Assembly: GCA_964057225.1 (NCBI GenBank) | Contig: CAXKVF010000078.1 | Span: 558,001 to 622,000, forward strand | Direction: 5' to 3' | Source of the DNA: Auanema rhodensis | Taxonomy: Eukaryota > Nematoda > Chromadorea > Rhabditida > Rhabditidae | Length of the DNA stretch: 64,000 nt | Shown here: positions 39,426 to 52,615 of the stretch, piece by piece | Position numbering within the stretch: the first letter of the stretch is position 1 | Layout of the letters: each line of letters starts with the position of its first letter | The notes under the pieces: generated by a model | What the model was told of the DNA's origin: nothing | Databases searched by the model: none | What the model saw: the letters and a program-made list of their open reading frames with translations, nothing else | Program-made: the position numbers and the translations under genes

Positions 39426-40833
39426 GGGGAATCTAATTTTAAAAACCGCATCTCTTTATCTTTCACGTGAAGCGAGTTACATACCAAGTGCACATCACGT
39501 GTACATTTAATTAGCATAAATTAAAGTTCACGTAAACTTCAAAGTCATGGTTACCATGAACCAATATCAATAAAAATTTGTTTTTAGACTAATATGGACA
39601 TGGGGAATCTAATTTTGAAAACCGCATCTCTTTATCTTTCACGTGAAGCGAGTTACATACCAAGTGCACATCACGTGTACATTTAATTAGCATAAATTAA
39701 AGTTCACGTAAATTTCAAAGTCATGGTTACCATGAACCAATATCAATAAAAATTTGTTTTTAGACTAATATGGACATGGGGAATCTAATTTTGAAAACCG
39801 CATCTCTTTATCTTTCACGTGAAGCGAGTTACATACCAAGTGCACATCACGTGTACATTTAATTAGCATAAATTAAAGTTCACGTAAATTTCAAAGTCAT
39901 GGTTACCATGCACCAATATCAATAAAAATTTGTTTTTAGACTAATATGGACATGGGGAATCTAATTTTGAAAACCGCATCTCTTTATCTTTCACGTGAAG
40001 CGAGTTACATACCAAGTGCACATCACGTGTACATTTAATTAGCATAAATTAAAGTTCACGTAAATTTCAAAGTCATGGTTACCATGCACCAATATCAATA
40101 AAAATTTGTTTTTAGACTAATATGGACATGGGGAATCTAATTTTGAAAACCGCATCTCTTTATCTTTCACGTGAAGCGAGTTACATACCAAGTGCACATC
40201 ACGTGTACATTTAATTAGCATAAATTAAAGTTCACGTAAATTTCAAAGTCATGGTTACCATGAACCAATATCAATAAAAATTTGTTTTTAGACTAATATG
40301 GACATGGGGAATCTAATTTTGAAAACCGCATCTCTTTATCTTTCACGTGAAGCGAGTTACATACCAAGTGCACATCACGTGTACATTTAATTAGCATAAA
40401 TTAAAGTTCACGTAAATTTCAAAGTCATGGTTACCATGCTCCAATATCAATAAAAATTTGTTTTTAGACTAATATGGACATGGGGAATCTAATTTTGAAA
40501 ACCGCATCTCTTCATCTTTCACGTGAAGCGAGTTACATACCAAGTGCACATCACGTGTACATTTAATTAGCATAAATTAAAGTTCACGTAAAATTCAAAG
40601 TCATGGTTACCATGCACCAATATCAATAAAAATTTGTTTTTAGACTAATATGGACATGGGGAATCTAATTTTGAAAACCGCATCTCTTTATCTTTCACGT
40701 GAAGCGAGTTACATACCAAGTGCACATCACGTGTACATTTAATTAGCATAAATTAAAGTTCACGTAAATTTCAAAGTCATGGTTACCATGAACCAATATC
40801 AATAAAAATTTGTTTTTAGACTAATATGGACAT
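39426..40833. repeat. 8-unit group A16b-a-e-e-a-k-C32f-a
   Basis: This is a relative of the 9-unit HOR in which A16a-T27b-j-e is replaced by e-e-a. It holds the last k unit (40306) and the last k-linked C32f unit (40482). Confidence 0.7.
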
Positions 40834-42415
40834 GGGGAATCTAATTTTAAAAACCGCATCTCTTTATCTTTCACGTGAAGCGAGTTACATACCAAGTGCA
40901 CATCACGTGTACATTTAATTAGCATAAATTAAAGTTCACGTAAACTTCAAAGTCATGGTTACCATGAACCAATATCAATAAAAATTTGTTTTTAGACTAA
41001 TATGGACATGGGGAATCTAATTTTGAAAACCGCATCTCTTTATCTTTCACGTGAAGCGAGTTACATACCAAGTGCACATCACGTGTACATTTAATTAGCA
41101 TAAATTAAAGTTCACGTAAATTTCAAAGTCATGGTTACCATGAACCAATATCAATAAAAATTTGTTTTTAGACTAATATGGACATGGGGAATCTAATTTT
41201 AAAAACCGCATCTCTTTATCTTTCACGTGAAGCGAGTTACATACCAAGTGCACATCACGTGTACATTTAATTAGCATAAATTAAAGTTCACGTAAACTTC
41301 AAAGTCATGGTTACCATGAACCAATATCAATAAAAATTTGTTTTTAGACTAATATGGACATGGGGAATCTAATTTTGAAAACCGCATCTCTTTATCTTTC
41401 ACGTGAAGCGAGTTACATACCAAGTGCACATCACGTGTACATTTAATTAGCATAAATTAAAGTTCACGTAAATTTCAAAATCATGGTTACCATGAAGCAA
41501 TATCAATAAAAATTTGTTTTTAGACTAATATGGACATGGGAATCTAATTTTGAAAACCGCATCTCTTTATCTTTCACGTGAAGCGAGTTACATACCAAGT
41601 GCACATCACGTGTACATTTAATTAGCATAAATTAAAGTTCACGTAAATTTCAAAGTCATGGTTACCATGCACCAATATCAATAAAAATTTGTTTTTAGAC
41701 TAATATGGACATGGGGAATCTAATTTTGAAAACCGCATCTCTTTATCTTTCACGTGAAGCGAGTTACATACCAAGTGCACATCACGTGTACATTTAATTA
41801 GCATAAATTAAAGTTCACGTAAATTTCAAAGTCATGGTTACCATGAACCAATATCAATAAAAATTTGTTTTTAGACTAATATGGACATGGGAATCTAATT
41901 TTGAAAACCGCATCTCTTTATCTTTCACGTGAAGCGAGTTACATACCAAGTGCACATCACGTGTACATTTAATTAGCATAAATTAAAGTTCACGTAAATT
42001 TCAAAGTCATGGTTACCATGAACCAATATCAATAAAAATTTGTTTTTAGACTAATATGGACATGGGGAATCTAATTTTGAAAACCGCATCTCTTTATCTT
42101 TCACGTGAAGCGAGTTACATACCAAGTGCACATCACGTGTACATTTAATTAGCATAAATTAAAGTTCACGTAAATTTCAAAGTCATGGTTACCATGAACC
42201 AATATCAATAAAAATTTGTTTTTAGACTAATATGGACATGGGGAATCTAATTTTGAAAACCGCATCTCTTTATCTTTCACGTGAAGCGAGTTACATACCA
42301 AGTGCACATCACGTGTACATTTAATTAGCATAAATTAAAGTTCACGTAAATTTCAAAGTCATGGTTACCATGAACCAATATCAATAAAAATTTGTTTTTA
42401 GACTAATATGGACAT
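40834..42415. repeat. Nine units A16b-a-A16b-j-e-a-a-a-a, junction into segment B
   Basis: A16b-j-e at 41186-41712 matches 2641-3168, 219 units upstream. The next clear match, T27g at 42416, is 217 units from 4225, so two units were gained or lost between. Two units here (41538 and 41889) begin with GGG instead of GGGG. Confidence 0.7.
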
Positions 42416-45400
42416 GGGGAATCTAATTTTGAAAACCGCATTTCTTTATCTTTCACGTGAAGCGAGTTACATACCAAGTGCACATCACGTGTACATTTAA
42501 TTAGCATAAATTAAAGTTCACGTAAATTTCAAAGTCATGGTTACCATGAAGCAATATCAATAAAAATTTGTTTTTAGACTAATATGGACATGGGGAATCT
42601 AATTTTGAAAACCGCATCTCTTTATCTCTCACGTGAAGCGAGTTACATACCAAGTGCACATCACGTGTACATTTAATTAGCATAAATTAAAGTTCACGTA
42701 AATTTCAAAGTCATGGTTACCAAGAACCAATATCAATAAAAATTTGTTTTTAGACTAATATGGACATGGGGAATCTAATTTTGAAAACCGCATCTCTTTA
42801 TCTTTCACGTGAAGCGAGTTACATACCAAGTGCACATCACGTGTACATTTAATTAGCATAAATTAAAGTTCACGTAAATTTCAAAGTCATGGTTACCATG
42901 AACCAATATCAATAAAAATTTGTTTTTAGACTAATATGGACATGGGAATCTAATTTTGAAAACCGCATTTCTTTATCTTTCACGTGAAGCGAGTTACATA
43001 CCAAGTGCACATCACGTGTACATTTAATTAGCATAAATTAAAATTCACGTAAATTTCAAAGTCATGGTTACCATGCACCAATATCAATAAAAATTTGTTT
43101 TTAGACTAATATGGACATGGGGAATCTAATTTTGAAAACCGCATCTCTTTATCTTTCACGTGAAGCGAGTTACATACCAAGTGCACATCACGTGTACATT
43201 TAATTAGCATAAATTAAAGTTCACGTAAATTTCAAAGTCATGGTTACCATGCACCAATATCAATAAAAATTTGTTTTAGACTAATATGGACATGGGGAAT
43301 CTAATTTGGAAAACCGCATCTCTTTATCTTTCACGTGAAGCGAGTTACATACCAAGTGCACATCACGTGTACATTTAATTAGCATAAATTAAAGTTCACG
43401 TAAATTTCAAAGTCATGGTTACCATGAACCAATATCAATAAAAATTTGTTTTTAGACTAATATGGACATGGGGAATCTAATTTTGAAAACCGCATCTCTT
43501 TATCTTTCACGTGAAGCGAGTTACATACCAAGTGCACATCACGTGTACATTTAATTAGCATAAATTAAAGTTCACGTAAATTTCAAAGTCATGGTTACCA
43601 CGAACCAATATCAAAAAAAATTTGTTTTTAGACTAATATGGACATGGGGAATCTAATTTGAAAACCGCATCTCTTTATCTTTCACGTGAAGCGAGTTACA
43701 TACCAAGTGCACATCACGTGTACATTTAATTAGCATAAATTAAAGTTCACGTAAATTTCAAAGTCATGGTTACCATGAACCAATATCAATAAAAATTTGT
43801 TTTTAGTCTAATATGGACATGGGGAATCTAATTTTGAAAACCGCATCTCTTTATCTTTCACGTGAAGCGAGTTACATACCAAGTGCACATCACGTGTACA
43901 TTTAATTAGCATAAATTAAAGTTCACGTAAACTTCAAAGTCATGGTTACCATGAAGCAATATCAATAAAAATTTGTTTTTAGACTAATATGGACATGGGG
44001 AATCTAATTTGAAAACCGCATCTCTTTATCTTTCACGTGAAGCGAGTTACATACCAAGTGCACATCACGTGTACATTTAATTAGCATTAATTAAAGTTCA
44101 CGTAAATTTCAAAGTCATGGTTACCATGAACCAATATCAATAAAAATTTGTTTTTAGACTAATATGGACATGGGGAATCTAATTTTGAAAACCGCATCTC
44201 TTTATCTTTCACGTGAAGCGAGTTACATACCAAGTGCACATCACGTGTACATTTAATTAGCATAAATTAAAGTTCACGTAAATTTCAAAGTCATGGTTAC
44301 CATGAACCAATATCAATAAAAATTTGTTTTTAGACTAATATGGACATGGGGAATCTAATTTTGAAAACCGCATCTCTTTATCTTTCACGTGAAGCGAGTT
44401 ACATACCAAGTGCACATCACGTGTACATTTAATTAGCATAAATTAAAGTTCACGTAAATTTCAAAGTCATGGTTACCATGAACCAATAACAATAAAAATT
44501 TGTTTTTAGACTAATATGGACATGGGGAATCTAATTTTGAAAACCGCATCTCTTTATCTTTCACGTGAAGCGAGTTACATACCAAGTGCACATCACGTGT
44601 ACATTTAATTAGCATAAATTAAAGTTCACGTAAATTTCAAAGTCATGGTTACCACGAACCAATATCAATAAAAATTTGTTTTTAGACTAATATGGACATG
44701 GGGAATCTAATTTTGAAAACCGCATCTCTTTATCTTTCACGTGAAGCGAGTTACATACCAAGTGCACATCACGTGTACATTTAATTAGCATAAATTAAAG
44801 TTCACGTAAATTTCAAAGTCATGGTTACCACGAACCAATATCAATAAAAATTTGTTTTTAGACTAATATGGACATGGGGAATCTAATTTGAAAACCGCAT
44901 CTCTTTATCTTTCACGTGAAGCGAGTTACATACCAAGTGCACATCACGTGTACATTTAATTAGCATAAATTAAAGTTCACGTAAATTTCAAAGTCATGGT
45001 TACCATGAACCAATATCAATAAAAATTTGTTTTAGACTAATATGGACATGGGGAATCTAATTTTGAAAACCGCATCTCTTTATCTTTCACGTGAAGCGAG
45101 TTACATACCAAGTGCACATCACGTGTACATTTAATTAGCATAAATTAAAGTTCACGTAAACTTCAAAGTCATGGTTACCATGAAGCAATATCAATAAAAA
45201 TTTGTTTTTAGACTAATATGGACATGGGGAATCTAATTTTGAAAACCGCATCTCTTTATCTTTCACGTGAAGCGAGTTACATACCAAGTGCACATCACGT
45301 GTACATTTAATTAGCATAAATTAAAGTTCACGTAAATTTCAAAGTCATGGTTACCATGAACCAATATCAATAAAAATTTGTTTTTAGACTAATATGGACA

Positions 45401-45942
45401 TGGGGAATCTAATTTTGAAAACCGCATCTCTTTATCTTTCACGTGAAGCGAGTTACATACCAAGTGCACATCACGTGTACATTTAATTAGCATAAATTAA
45501 AGTTCACGTAAATTTCAAAGTCATGGTTACCACGAACCAATATCAATAAAAATTTGTTTTTAGACTAATATGGACATGGGGAATCTAATTTTGAAAACCG
45601 CATCTCTTTATCTTTCACGTGAAGCGAGTTACATACCAAGTGCACATCACGTGTACATTTAATTAGCATAAATTAAAGTTCACGTAAATTTCAAAGTCAT
45701 GGTTACCACGAACCAATATCAATAAAAATTTGTTTTTAGACTAATATGGACATGGGGAATCTAATTTGAAAACCGCATCTCTTTATCTTTCACGTGAAGC
45801 GAGTTACATACCAAGTGCACATCACGTGTACATTTAATTAGCATAAATTAAAGTTCACGTAAATTTCAAAGTCATGGTTACCATGAACCAATATCAATAA
45901 AAATTTGTTTTTAGACTAATATGGACATGGGGAATCTAATTT
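41538..45942. other. Cluster of ten single-base homopolymer losses
   Basis: GGGG is reduced to GGG at 41538-41540, 41889-41891 and 42944-42946. TTTTT is reduced to TTTT at 43274-43277 and 45030-45033. The TTTT at unit positions 12-15 is reduced to TTT at 43657-43659, 44008-44010, 44887-44889, 45765-45767 and 45940-45942. No other base losses were found among the 364 units. All are homopolymer contractions and all lie within 4.4 kb. This is either a poorly polished stretch of consensus or a locally decayed part of the array. Confidence 0.9.
42416..44699. repeat. Segment B, left end (13 units), paralogue of 4225-6512
   Basis: It carries the same five rare substitutions as 4225-6512 in the same order: 42628, 43615, 43807, 44088 and 44489. 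The small spacing differences are fully explained by the single-base deletions in between. Differences from segment A include 132A in the unit at 42592, a G:A change in a CACGT context near 43044, and 16G-adjacent TTGG at 43294. Confidence 0.85.
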
Positions 45943-47159
45943 GAAAACCGCATCTCTTTATCTTTCACGTGAAGCGAGTTACATACCAAGTGCACATCAC
46001 GTGTACATTTAATTAGCATAAATTAAAGTTCACGTAAACTTCAAAGTCATGGTTACCATGAAGCAATATCAATAAAAATTTGTTTTTAGACTAATATGGA
46101 CATGGGGAATCTAATTTTGAAAACCGCATCTCTTTATCTTTCACGTGAAGCGAGTTACATACCAAGTGCACATCACGTGTACATTTAATTAGCATAAATT
46201 AAAGTTCACGTAAATTTCAAAGTCATGGTTACCACGAACCAATATCAATAAAAATTTGTTTTTAGACTAATATGGACATGGGGAATCTAATTTTGAAAAC
46301 CGCATCTCTTTATCTTTCACGTGAAGCGAGTTACATACCAAGTGCACATCACGTGTACATTTAATTAGCATAAATTAAAGTTCACGTAAATTTCAAAGTC
46401 ATGGTTACCATGAAGCAATATCAATAAAAATTTGTTTTTAGACTAATATGGACATGGGGAATCTAATTTTGAAAACCGCATCTCTTTATCTTTCACGTGA
46501 AGCGAGTTACATACCAAGTGCACATCACGTGTACATTTAATTAGCATAAATTAAAGTTCACGTAAACTTCAAAGTCATGGTTACCATGAAGCAATATCAA
46601 TAAAAAATGGTTTTTAGACTAATATGGACATGGGGAATCTAATTTTGAAAACCGCATCTCTTTATCTTTCACGTGAAGCGAGTTACATACCAAGTGCACA
46701 TCACGTGTACATTTAATTAGCATAAATTAAAGTTCACGTAAACTTCAAAGTCATGGTTACCATGAAGCAATATCAATAAAAAATGGTTTTTAGACTAATA
46801 TGGACATGGGGAATCTAATTTTGAAAACCGCATCTCTTTATCTTTCACGTGAAGCGAGTTACATACCAAGTGCACATCACGTGTACATTTAATTAGCATA
46901 AATTAAAGTTCACGTAAATTTCAAAGTCATGGTTACCATGAACCAATATCAATAAAAATTTGTTTTTAGACTAATATGGACATGGGGAATCTAATTTTGA
47001 AAACCGCATCTCTTTATCTTTCACGTGAAGCGAGTTACATACCAAGTGCACATCACGTGTACATTTAATTAGCATAAATTAAAGTTCACGTAAATTTCAA
47101 AGTCATGGTTACCATGAACCAATATCAATAAAAATTTGTTTTTAGACTAATATGGACAT
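44700..47159. repeat. Rearranged middle of segment B (14 units)
   Basis: Unit order is i-a-c-a-i-i-a-c-i-g-d-d-a-a. Segment A has c-a-i-a-a-a-a-c-i-g-d-a-d-a-a at the matching place, so B lacks several base-type units and has adjacent d units at 46456 and 46632. Four units here are shortened by homopolymer losses, the unit at 44876 twice (174 bp). Confidence 0.65.
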
Positions 47160-50100
47160 GGGGAATCTAATTTTGAAAACCGCATCTCTTTATCTTTCAC
47201 GTGAAGCGAGTTACATACCAAGTGCACATCACGTGTACATTTAATTAGCATAAATTAAAGTTCACGTAAACTTCAAAGTCATGGTTACCATGAAGCAATA
47301 TCAATAAAAATTTGTTTTTAGACTAATATGGACATGGGGAATCTAATTTTGAAAACCGCATCTCTTTATCTTTCACGTGAAGCGAGTTACATACCAAGTG
47401 CACATCACGTGTACATTTAATTAGCATAAATTAAAGTTCACGTAAATTTCAAAGTCATGGTTACCATGAACCAATATCAATAAAAATTTGTTTTTAGACT
47501 AATATGGACATGGGGAATCTAATTTTGAAAACCGCATCTCTTTATCTTTCACGTGAAGCGAGTTACATACCAAGTGCACATCACGTGTACATTTAATTAG
47601 CATAAATTAAAGTTCACGTAAATTTCAAAGTCATGGTTACCACGAACCAATATCAATAAAAATTTGTTTTTAGACTAATATGGACATGGGGAATCTAATT
47701 TTGAAAACCGCATCTCTTTATCTTTCACGTGAAGCGAGTTACATACCAAGTGCACATCACGTGTACATTTAATTAGCATAAATTAAAGTTCACGTAAATT
47801 TCAAAGTCATGGTTACCATGAACCAATATCAATAAAAATTTGTTTTTAGACTAATATGGACATGGGGAATCTAATTTTGAAAACCGCATCTCTTTATCTT
47901 TCACGTGAAGCGAGTTACATACCAAGTGCACATCACGTGTACATTTAATTAGCATAAATTAAAGTTCACGTAAATTTCAAAGTCATGGTTACCATGAACC
48001 AATATCAATAAAAATTTGTTTTTAGACTAATATGGACATGGGGAATCTAATTTTGAAAACCGCATCTCTTTATCTTTCACGTGAAGCGAGTTACATACCA
48101 AGTGCACATCACGTGTACATTTAATTAGCATAAATTAAAGTTCACGTAAATTTCAAAGTCATGGTTACCATGAACCAATATCAATAAAAATTTGTTTTTA
48201 GACTAATATGGACATGGGGAATCTAATTTTGAAAACCGCATTTCTTTATCTTTCACGTGAAGCGAGTTACATACCAAGTGCACATCACGTGTACATTTAA
48301 TTAGCATAAATTAAAGTTCACGTAAATTTCAAAGTCATGGTTACCATGCACCAATATCAATAAAAATTTGTTTTTAGACTAATATGGACATGGGGAATCT
48401 AATTTTGAAAACCGCATCTCTTTATCTTTCACGTGAAGCGAGTTACATACCAAGTGCACATCACGTGTACATTTAATTAGCATAAATTAAAGTTCACGTA
48501 AATTTCAAAGTCATGGTTACCATGAACAAATATCAATAAAAATTTGTTTTTAGACTAATATGGACATGGGGAATCTAATTTTGAAAACCGCATCTCTTTA
48601 TCTTTCACGTGAAGCGAGTTACATACCAAGTGCACATCACGTGTACATTTAATTAGCATAAATTAAAGTTCACGTAAATTTCAAAGTCATGGTTACCACG
48701 AACCAATATCAATAAAAATTTGTTTTTAGACTAATATGGACATGGGGAATCTAATTTTGAAAACCGCATCTCTTTATCTTTCACGTGAAGCGAGTTACAT
48801 ACCAAGTGCACATCACGTGTACATTTAATTAGCATAAATTAAAGTTCACGTAAATTTCAAAGTCATGGTTACCATGAACCAATATCAATAAAAATTTGTT
48901 TTTAGACTAATATGGACATGGGGAATCTAATTTTGAAAACCGCATCTCTTTATCTTTCACGTGAAGCGAGTTACATACCAAGTGCACATCACGTGTACAT
49001 TTAATTAGCATAAATTAAAGTTCACGTAAACTTCAAAGTCATGGTTACCATGAAGCAATATCAATAAAAATTTGTTTTTAGACTAATATGGACATGGGGA
49101 ATCTAATTTTGAAAACCGCATCTCTTTATCTTTCACGTGAAGCGAGTTACATACCAAGTGCACATCACGTGTACATTTAATTAGCATAAATTAAAGTTCA
49201 CGTAAATTTCAAAGTCATGGTTACCACGAACCAATATCAATAAAAATTTGTTTTTAGACTAATATGGACATGGGGAATCTAATTTTGAAAACCGCATCTC
49301 TTTATCTTTCACGTGAAGCGAGTTACATACCAAGTGCACATCACGTGTACATTTAATTAGCATAAATTAAAGTTCACGTAAATTTCAAAGTCATGGTTAC
49401 CATGAAGCAATATCAATAAAAATTTGTTTTTAGACTAATATGGACATGGGGAATCTAATTTTGAAAACCGCATCTCTTTATCTTTCACGTGAAGCGAGTT
49501 ACATACCAAGTGCACATCACGTGTACATTTAATTAGCATAAATTAAAGTTCACGTAAACTTCAAAGTCATGGTTACCATGAAGCAATATCAATAAAAAAT
49601 GGTTTTTAGACTAATATGGACATGGGGAATCTAATTTTGAAAACCGCATCTCTTTATCTTTCACGTGAAGCGAGTTACATACCAAGTGCACATCACGTGT
49701 ACATTTAATTAGCATAAATTAAAGTTCACGTAAATTTCAAAGTCATGGTTACCATGAACCAATATCAATAAAAATTTGTTTTTAGACTAATATGGACATG
49801 GGGAATCTAATTTTGAAAACCGCATCTCTTTATCTTTCACGTGAAGCGAGTTACATACCAAGTGCACATCACGTGTACATTTAATTAGCATAAATTAAAG
49901 TTCACGTAAATTTCAAAGTCATGGTTACCATGCACCAATATCAATAAAAATTTGTTTTTAGACTAATATGGACATGGGGAATCTAATTTTGAAAACCGCA
50001 TCTCTTTATCTTTCACGTGAAGCGAGTTACATACCAAGTGCACATCACGTGTACATTTAATTAGCATAAATTAAAGTTCACGTAAATTTCAAAGTCATGG

Positions 50101-51031
50101 TTACCATGAACCAATATCAATAAAAATTTGTTTTTAGACTAATATGGACATGGGGAATCTAATTTTGAAAACCGCATCTCTTTATCTTTCACGTGAAGCG
50201 AGTTACATACCAAGTGCACATCACGTGTACATTTAATTAGCATAAATTAAAGTTCACGTAAATTTCAAAGTCATGGTTACCATGCACCAATATCAATAAA
50301 AATTTGTTTTTAGACTAATATGGACATGGGGAATCTAATTTTGAAAACCGCATCTCTTTATCTTTCACGTGAAGCGAGTTACATACCAAGTGCACATCAC
50401 GTGTACATTTAATTAGCATAAATTAAAGTTCACGTAAACTTCAAAGTCATGGTTACCATGAAGCAATATCAATAAAAATTTGTTTTTAGACTAATATGGA
50501 CATGGGGAATCTAATTTTGAAAACCGCATCTCTTTATCTTTCACGTGAAGCGAGTTACATACCAAGTGCACATCACGTGTACATTTAATTAGCATAAATT
50601 AAAGTTCACGTAAATTTCAAAGTCATGGTTACCATGAACCAATATCAATAAAAATTTGTTTTTAGACTAATATGGACATGGGGAATCTAATTTTGAAAAC
50701 CGCATCTCTTTATCTTTCACGTGAAGCGAGTTACATACCAAGTGCACATCACGTGTACATTTAATTAGCATAAATTAAAGTTCACGTAAATTTCAAAGTC
50801 ATGGTTACCATGAACCAATATCAATAAAAATTTGTTTTTAGACTAATATGGACATGGGGAATCTAATTTTGAAAACCGCATCTCTTTATCTTTCACGTGA
50901 AGCGAGTTACATACCAAGTGCACATCACGTGTACATTTAATTAGCATAAATTAAAGTTCACGTAAATTTCAAAGTCATGGTTACCATGAACCAATATCAA
51001 TAAAAATTTGTTTTTAGACTAATATGGACAT
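47160..51031. repeat. 22-unit block identical in order to 11793-15664 (3,872 bp)
   Basis: Unit order is c-a-i-a-a-a-T27e-a-i-a-c-i-g-d-a-e-a-e-c-a-a-a in both places, with equal length. The offset is 201 units. The unit at 48392 has a private A at position 136. This is the longest collinear match I found between segments A and B. Confidence 0.8.
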
Positions 51032-51207
51032 GGGGAATCTAATTTTGAAAACCGCATTTCTTTATCTTTCACGTGAAGCGAGTTACATACCAAGTGCACA
51101 TCACGTGTACATTTAATTAGCATAAATTAAAGTTCACGTAAACTTCAAAGTCATGGTTACCATGAAGCAATATCAATAAAAAATGGTTTTTAGACTAATA
51201 TGGACAT
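51032..51207. repeat. Hybrid monomer T27d (crossover junction)
   Basis: Its left part has 27T (51058), as in the T27m unit that follows the same neighbours at 52616. Its right part has 112C, 136G and 152A/154G, as in the d unit at 49448. It is the only unit in the window combining these. The switch lies between 51058 and 51143. It marks the start of a nine-unit duplication. Confidence 0.75.
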
Positions 51208-52615
51208 GGGGAATCTAATTTTGAAAACCGCATCTCTTTATCTTTCACGTGAAGCGAGTTACATACCAAGTGCACATCACGTGTACATTTAATCAGCATA
51301 AATTAAAGTTCACGTAAATTTCAAAGTCATGGTTACCATGAACCAATATCAATAAAAATTTGTTTTTAGACTAATATGGACATGGGGAATCTAATTTTGA
51401 AAACCGCATCTCTTTATCTTTCACGTGAAGCGAGTTACATACCAAGTGCACATCACGTGTACATTTAATTAGCATAAATTAAAGTTCACGTAAATTTCAA
51501 AGTCATGGTTACCATGCACCAATATCAATAAAAATTTGTTTTTAGACTAATATGGACATGGGGAATCTAATTTTGAAAACCGCATCTCTTTATCTTTCAC
51601 GTGAAGCGAGTTACATACCAAGTGCACATCACGTGTACATTTAATTAGCATAAATTAAAGTTCACGTAAATTTCAAAGTCATGGTTACCATGAACCAATA
51701 TCAATAAAAATTTGTTTTTAGACTAATATGGACATGGGGAATCTAATTTTGAAAACCGCATCTCTTTATCTTTCACGTGAAGCGAGTTACATACCAAGTG
51801 CACATCACGTGTACATTTAATTAGCATAAATTAAAGTTCACGTAAATTTCAAAGTCATGGTTACCATGCACCAATATCAATAAAAATTTGTTTTTAGACT
51901 AATATGGACATGGGGAATCTAATTTTGAAAACCGCATCTCTTTATCTTTCACGTGAAGCGAGTTACATACCAAGTGCACATCACGTGTACATTTAATTAG
52001 CATAAATTAAAGTTCACGTAAACTTCAAAGTCATGGTTACCATGAAGCAATATCAATAAAAATTTGTTTTTAGACTAATATGGACATGGGGAATCTAATT
52101 TTGAAAACCGCATCTCTTTATCTTTCACGTGAAGCGAGTTACATACCAAGTGCACATCACGTGTACATTTAATTAGCATAAATTAAAGTTCACGTAAATT
52201 TCAAAGTCATGGTTACCATGAACCAATATCAATAAAAATTTGTTTTTAGACTAATATGGACATGGGGAATCTAATTTTGAAAACCGCATCTCTTTATCTT
52301 TCACGTGAAGCGAGTTACATACCAAGTGCACATCACGTGTACATTTAATTAGCATAAATTAAAGTTCACGTAAATTTCAAAGTCATGGTTACCATGAACC
52401 AATATCAATAAAAATTTGTTTTTAGACTAATATGGACATGGGGAATCTAATTTTGAAAACCGCATCTCTTTATCTTTCACGTGAAGCGAGTTACATACCA
52501 AGTGCACATCACGTGTACATTTAATTAGCATAAATTAAAGTTCACGTAAATTTCAAAGTCATGGTTACCATGAACCAATATCAATAAAAATTTGTTTTTA
52601 GACTAATATGGACAT
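51032..52615. repeat. Nine-unit tandem duplication in segment B (1,584 bp)
   Basis: Unit order is T27d-a-e-a-e-c-a-a-a. The last eight units repeat the order at 49624-51031. This block is absent from segment A, where the matching a-a-a runs directly into the cassette at 15665. An unequal crossover within a unit (d with T27m) explains both the extra units and the hybrid. The second unit has 87C in TTAATCAGC near 51294. Confidence 0.75.
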
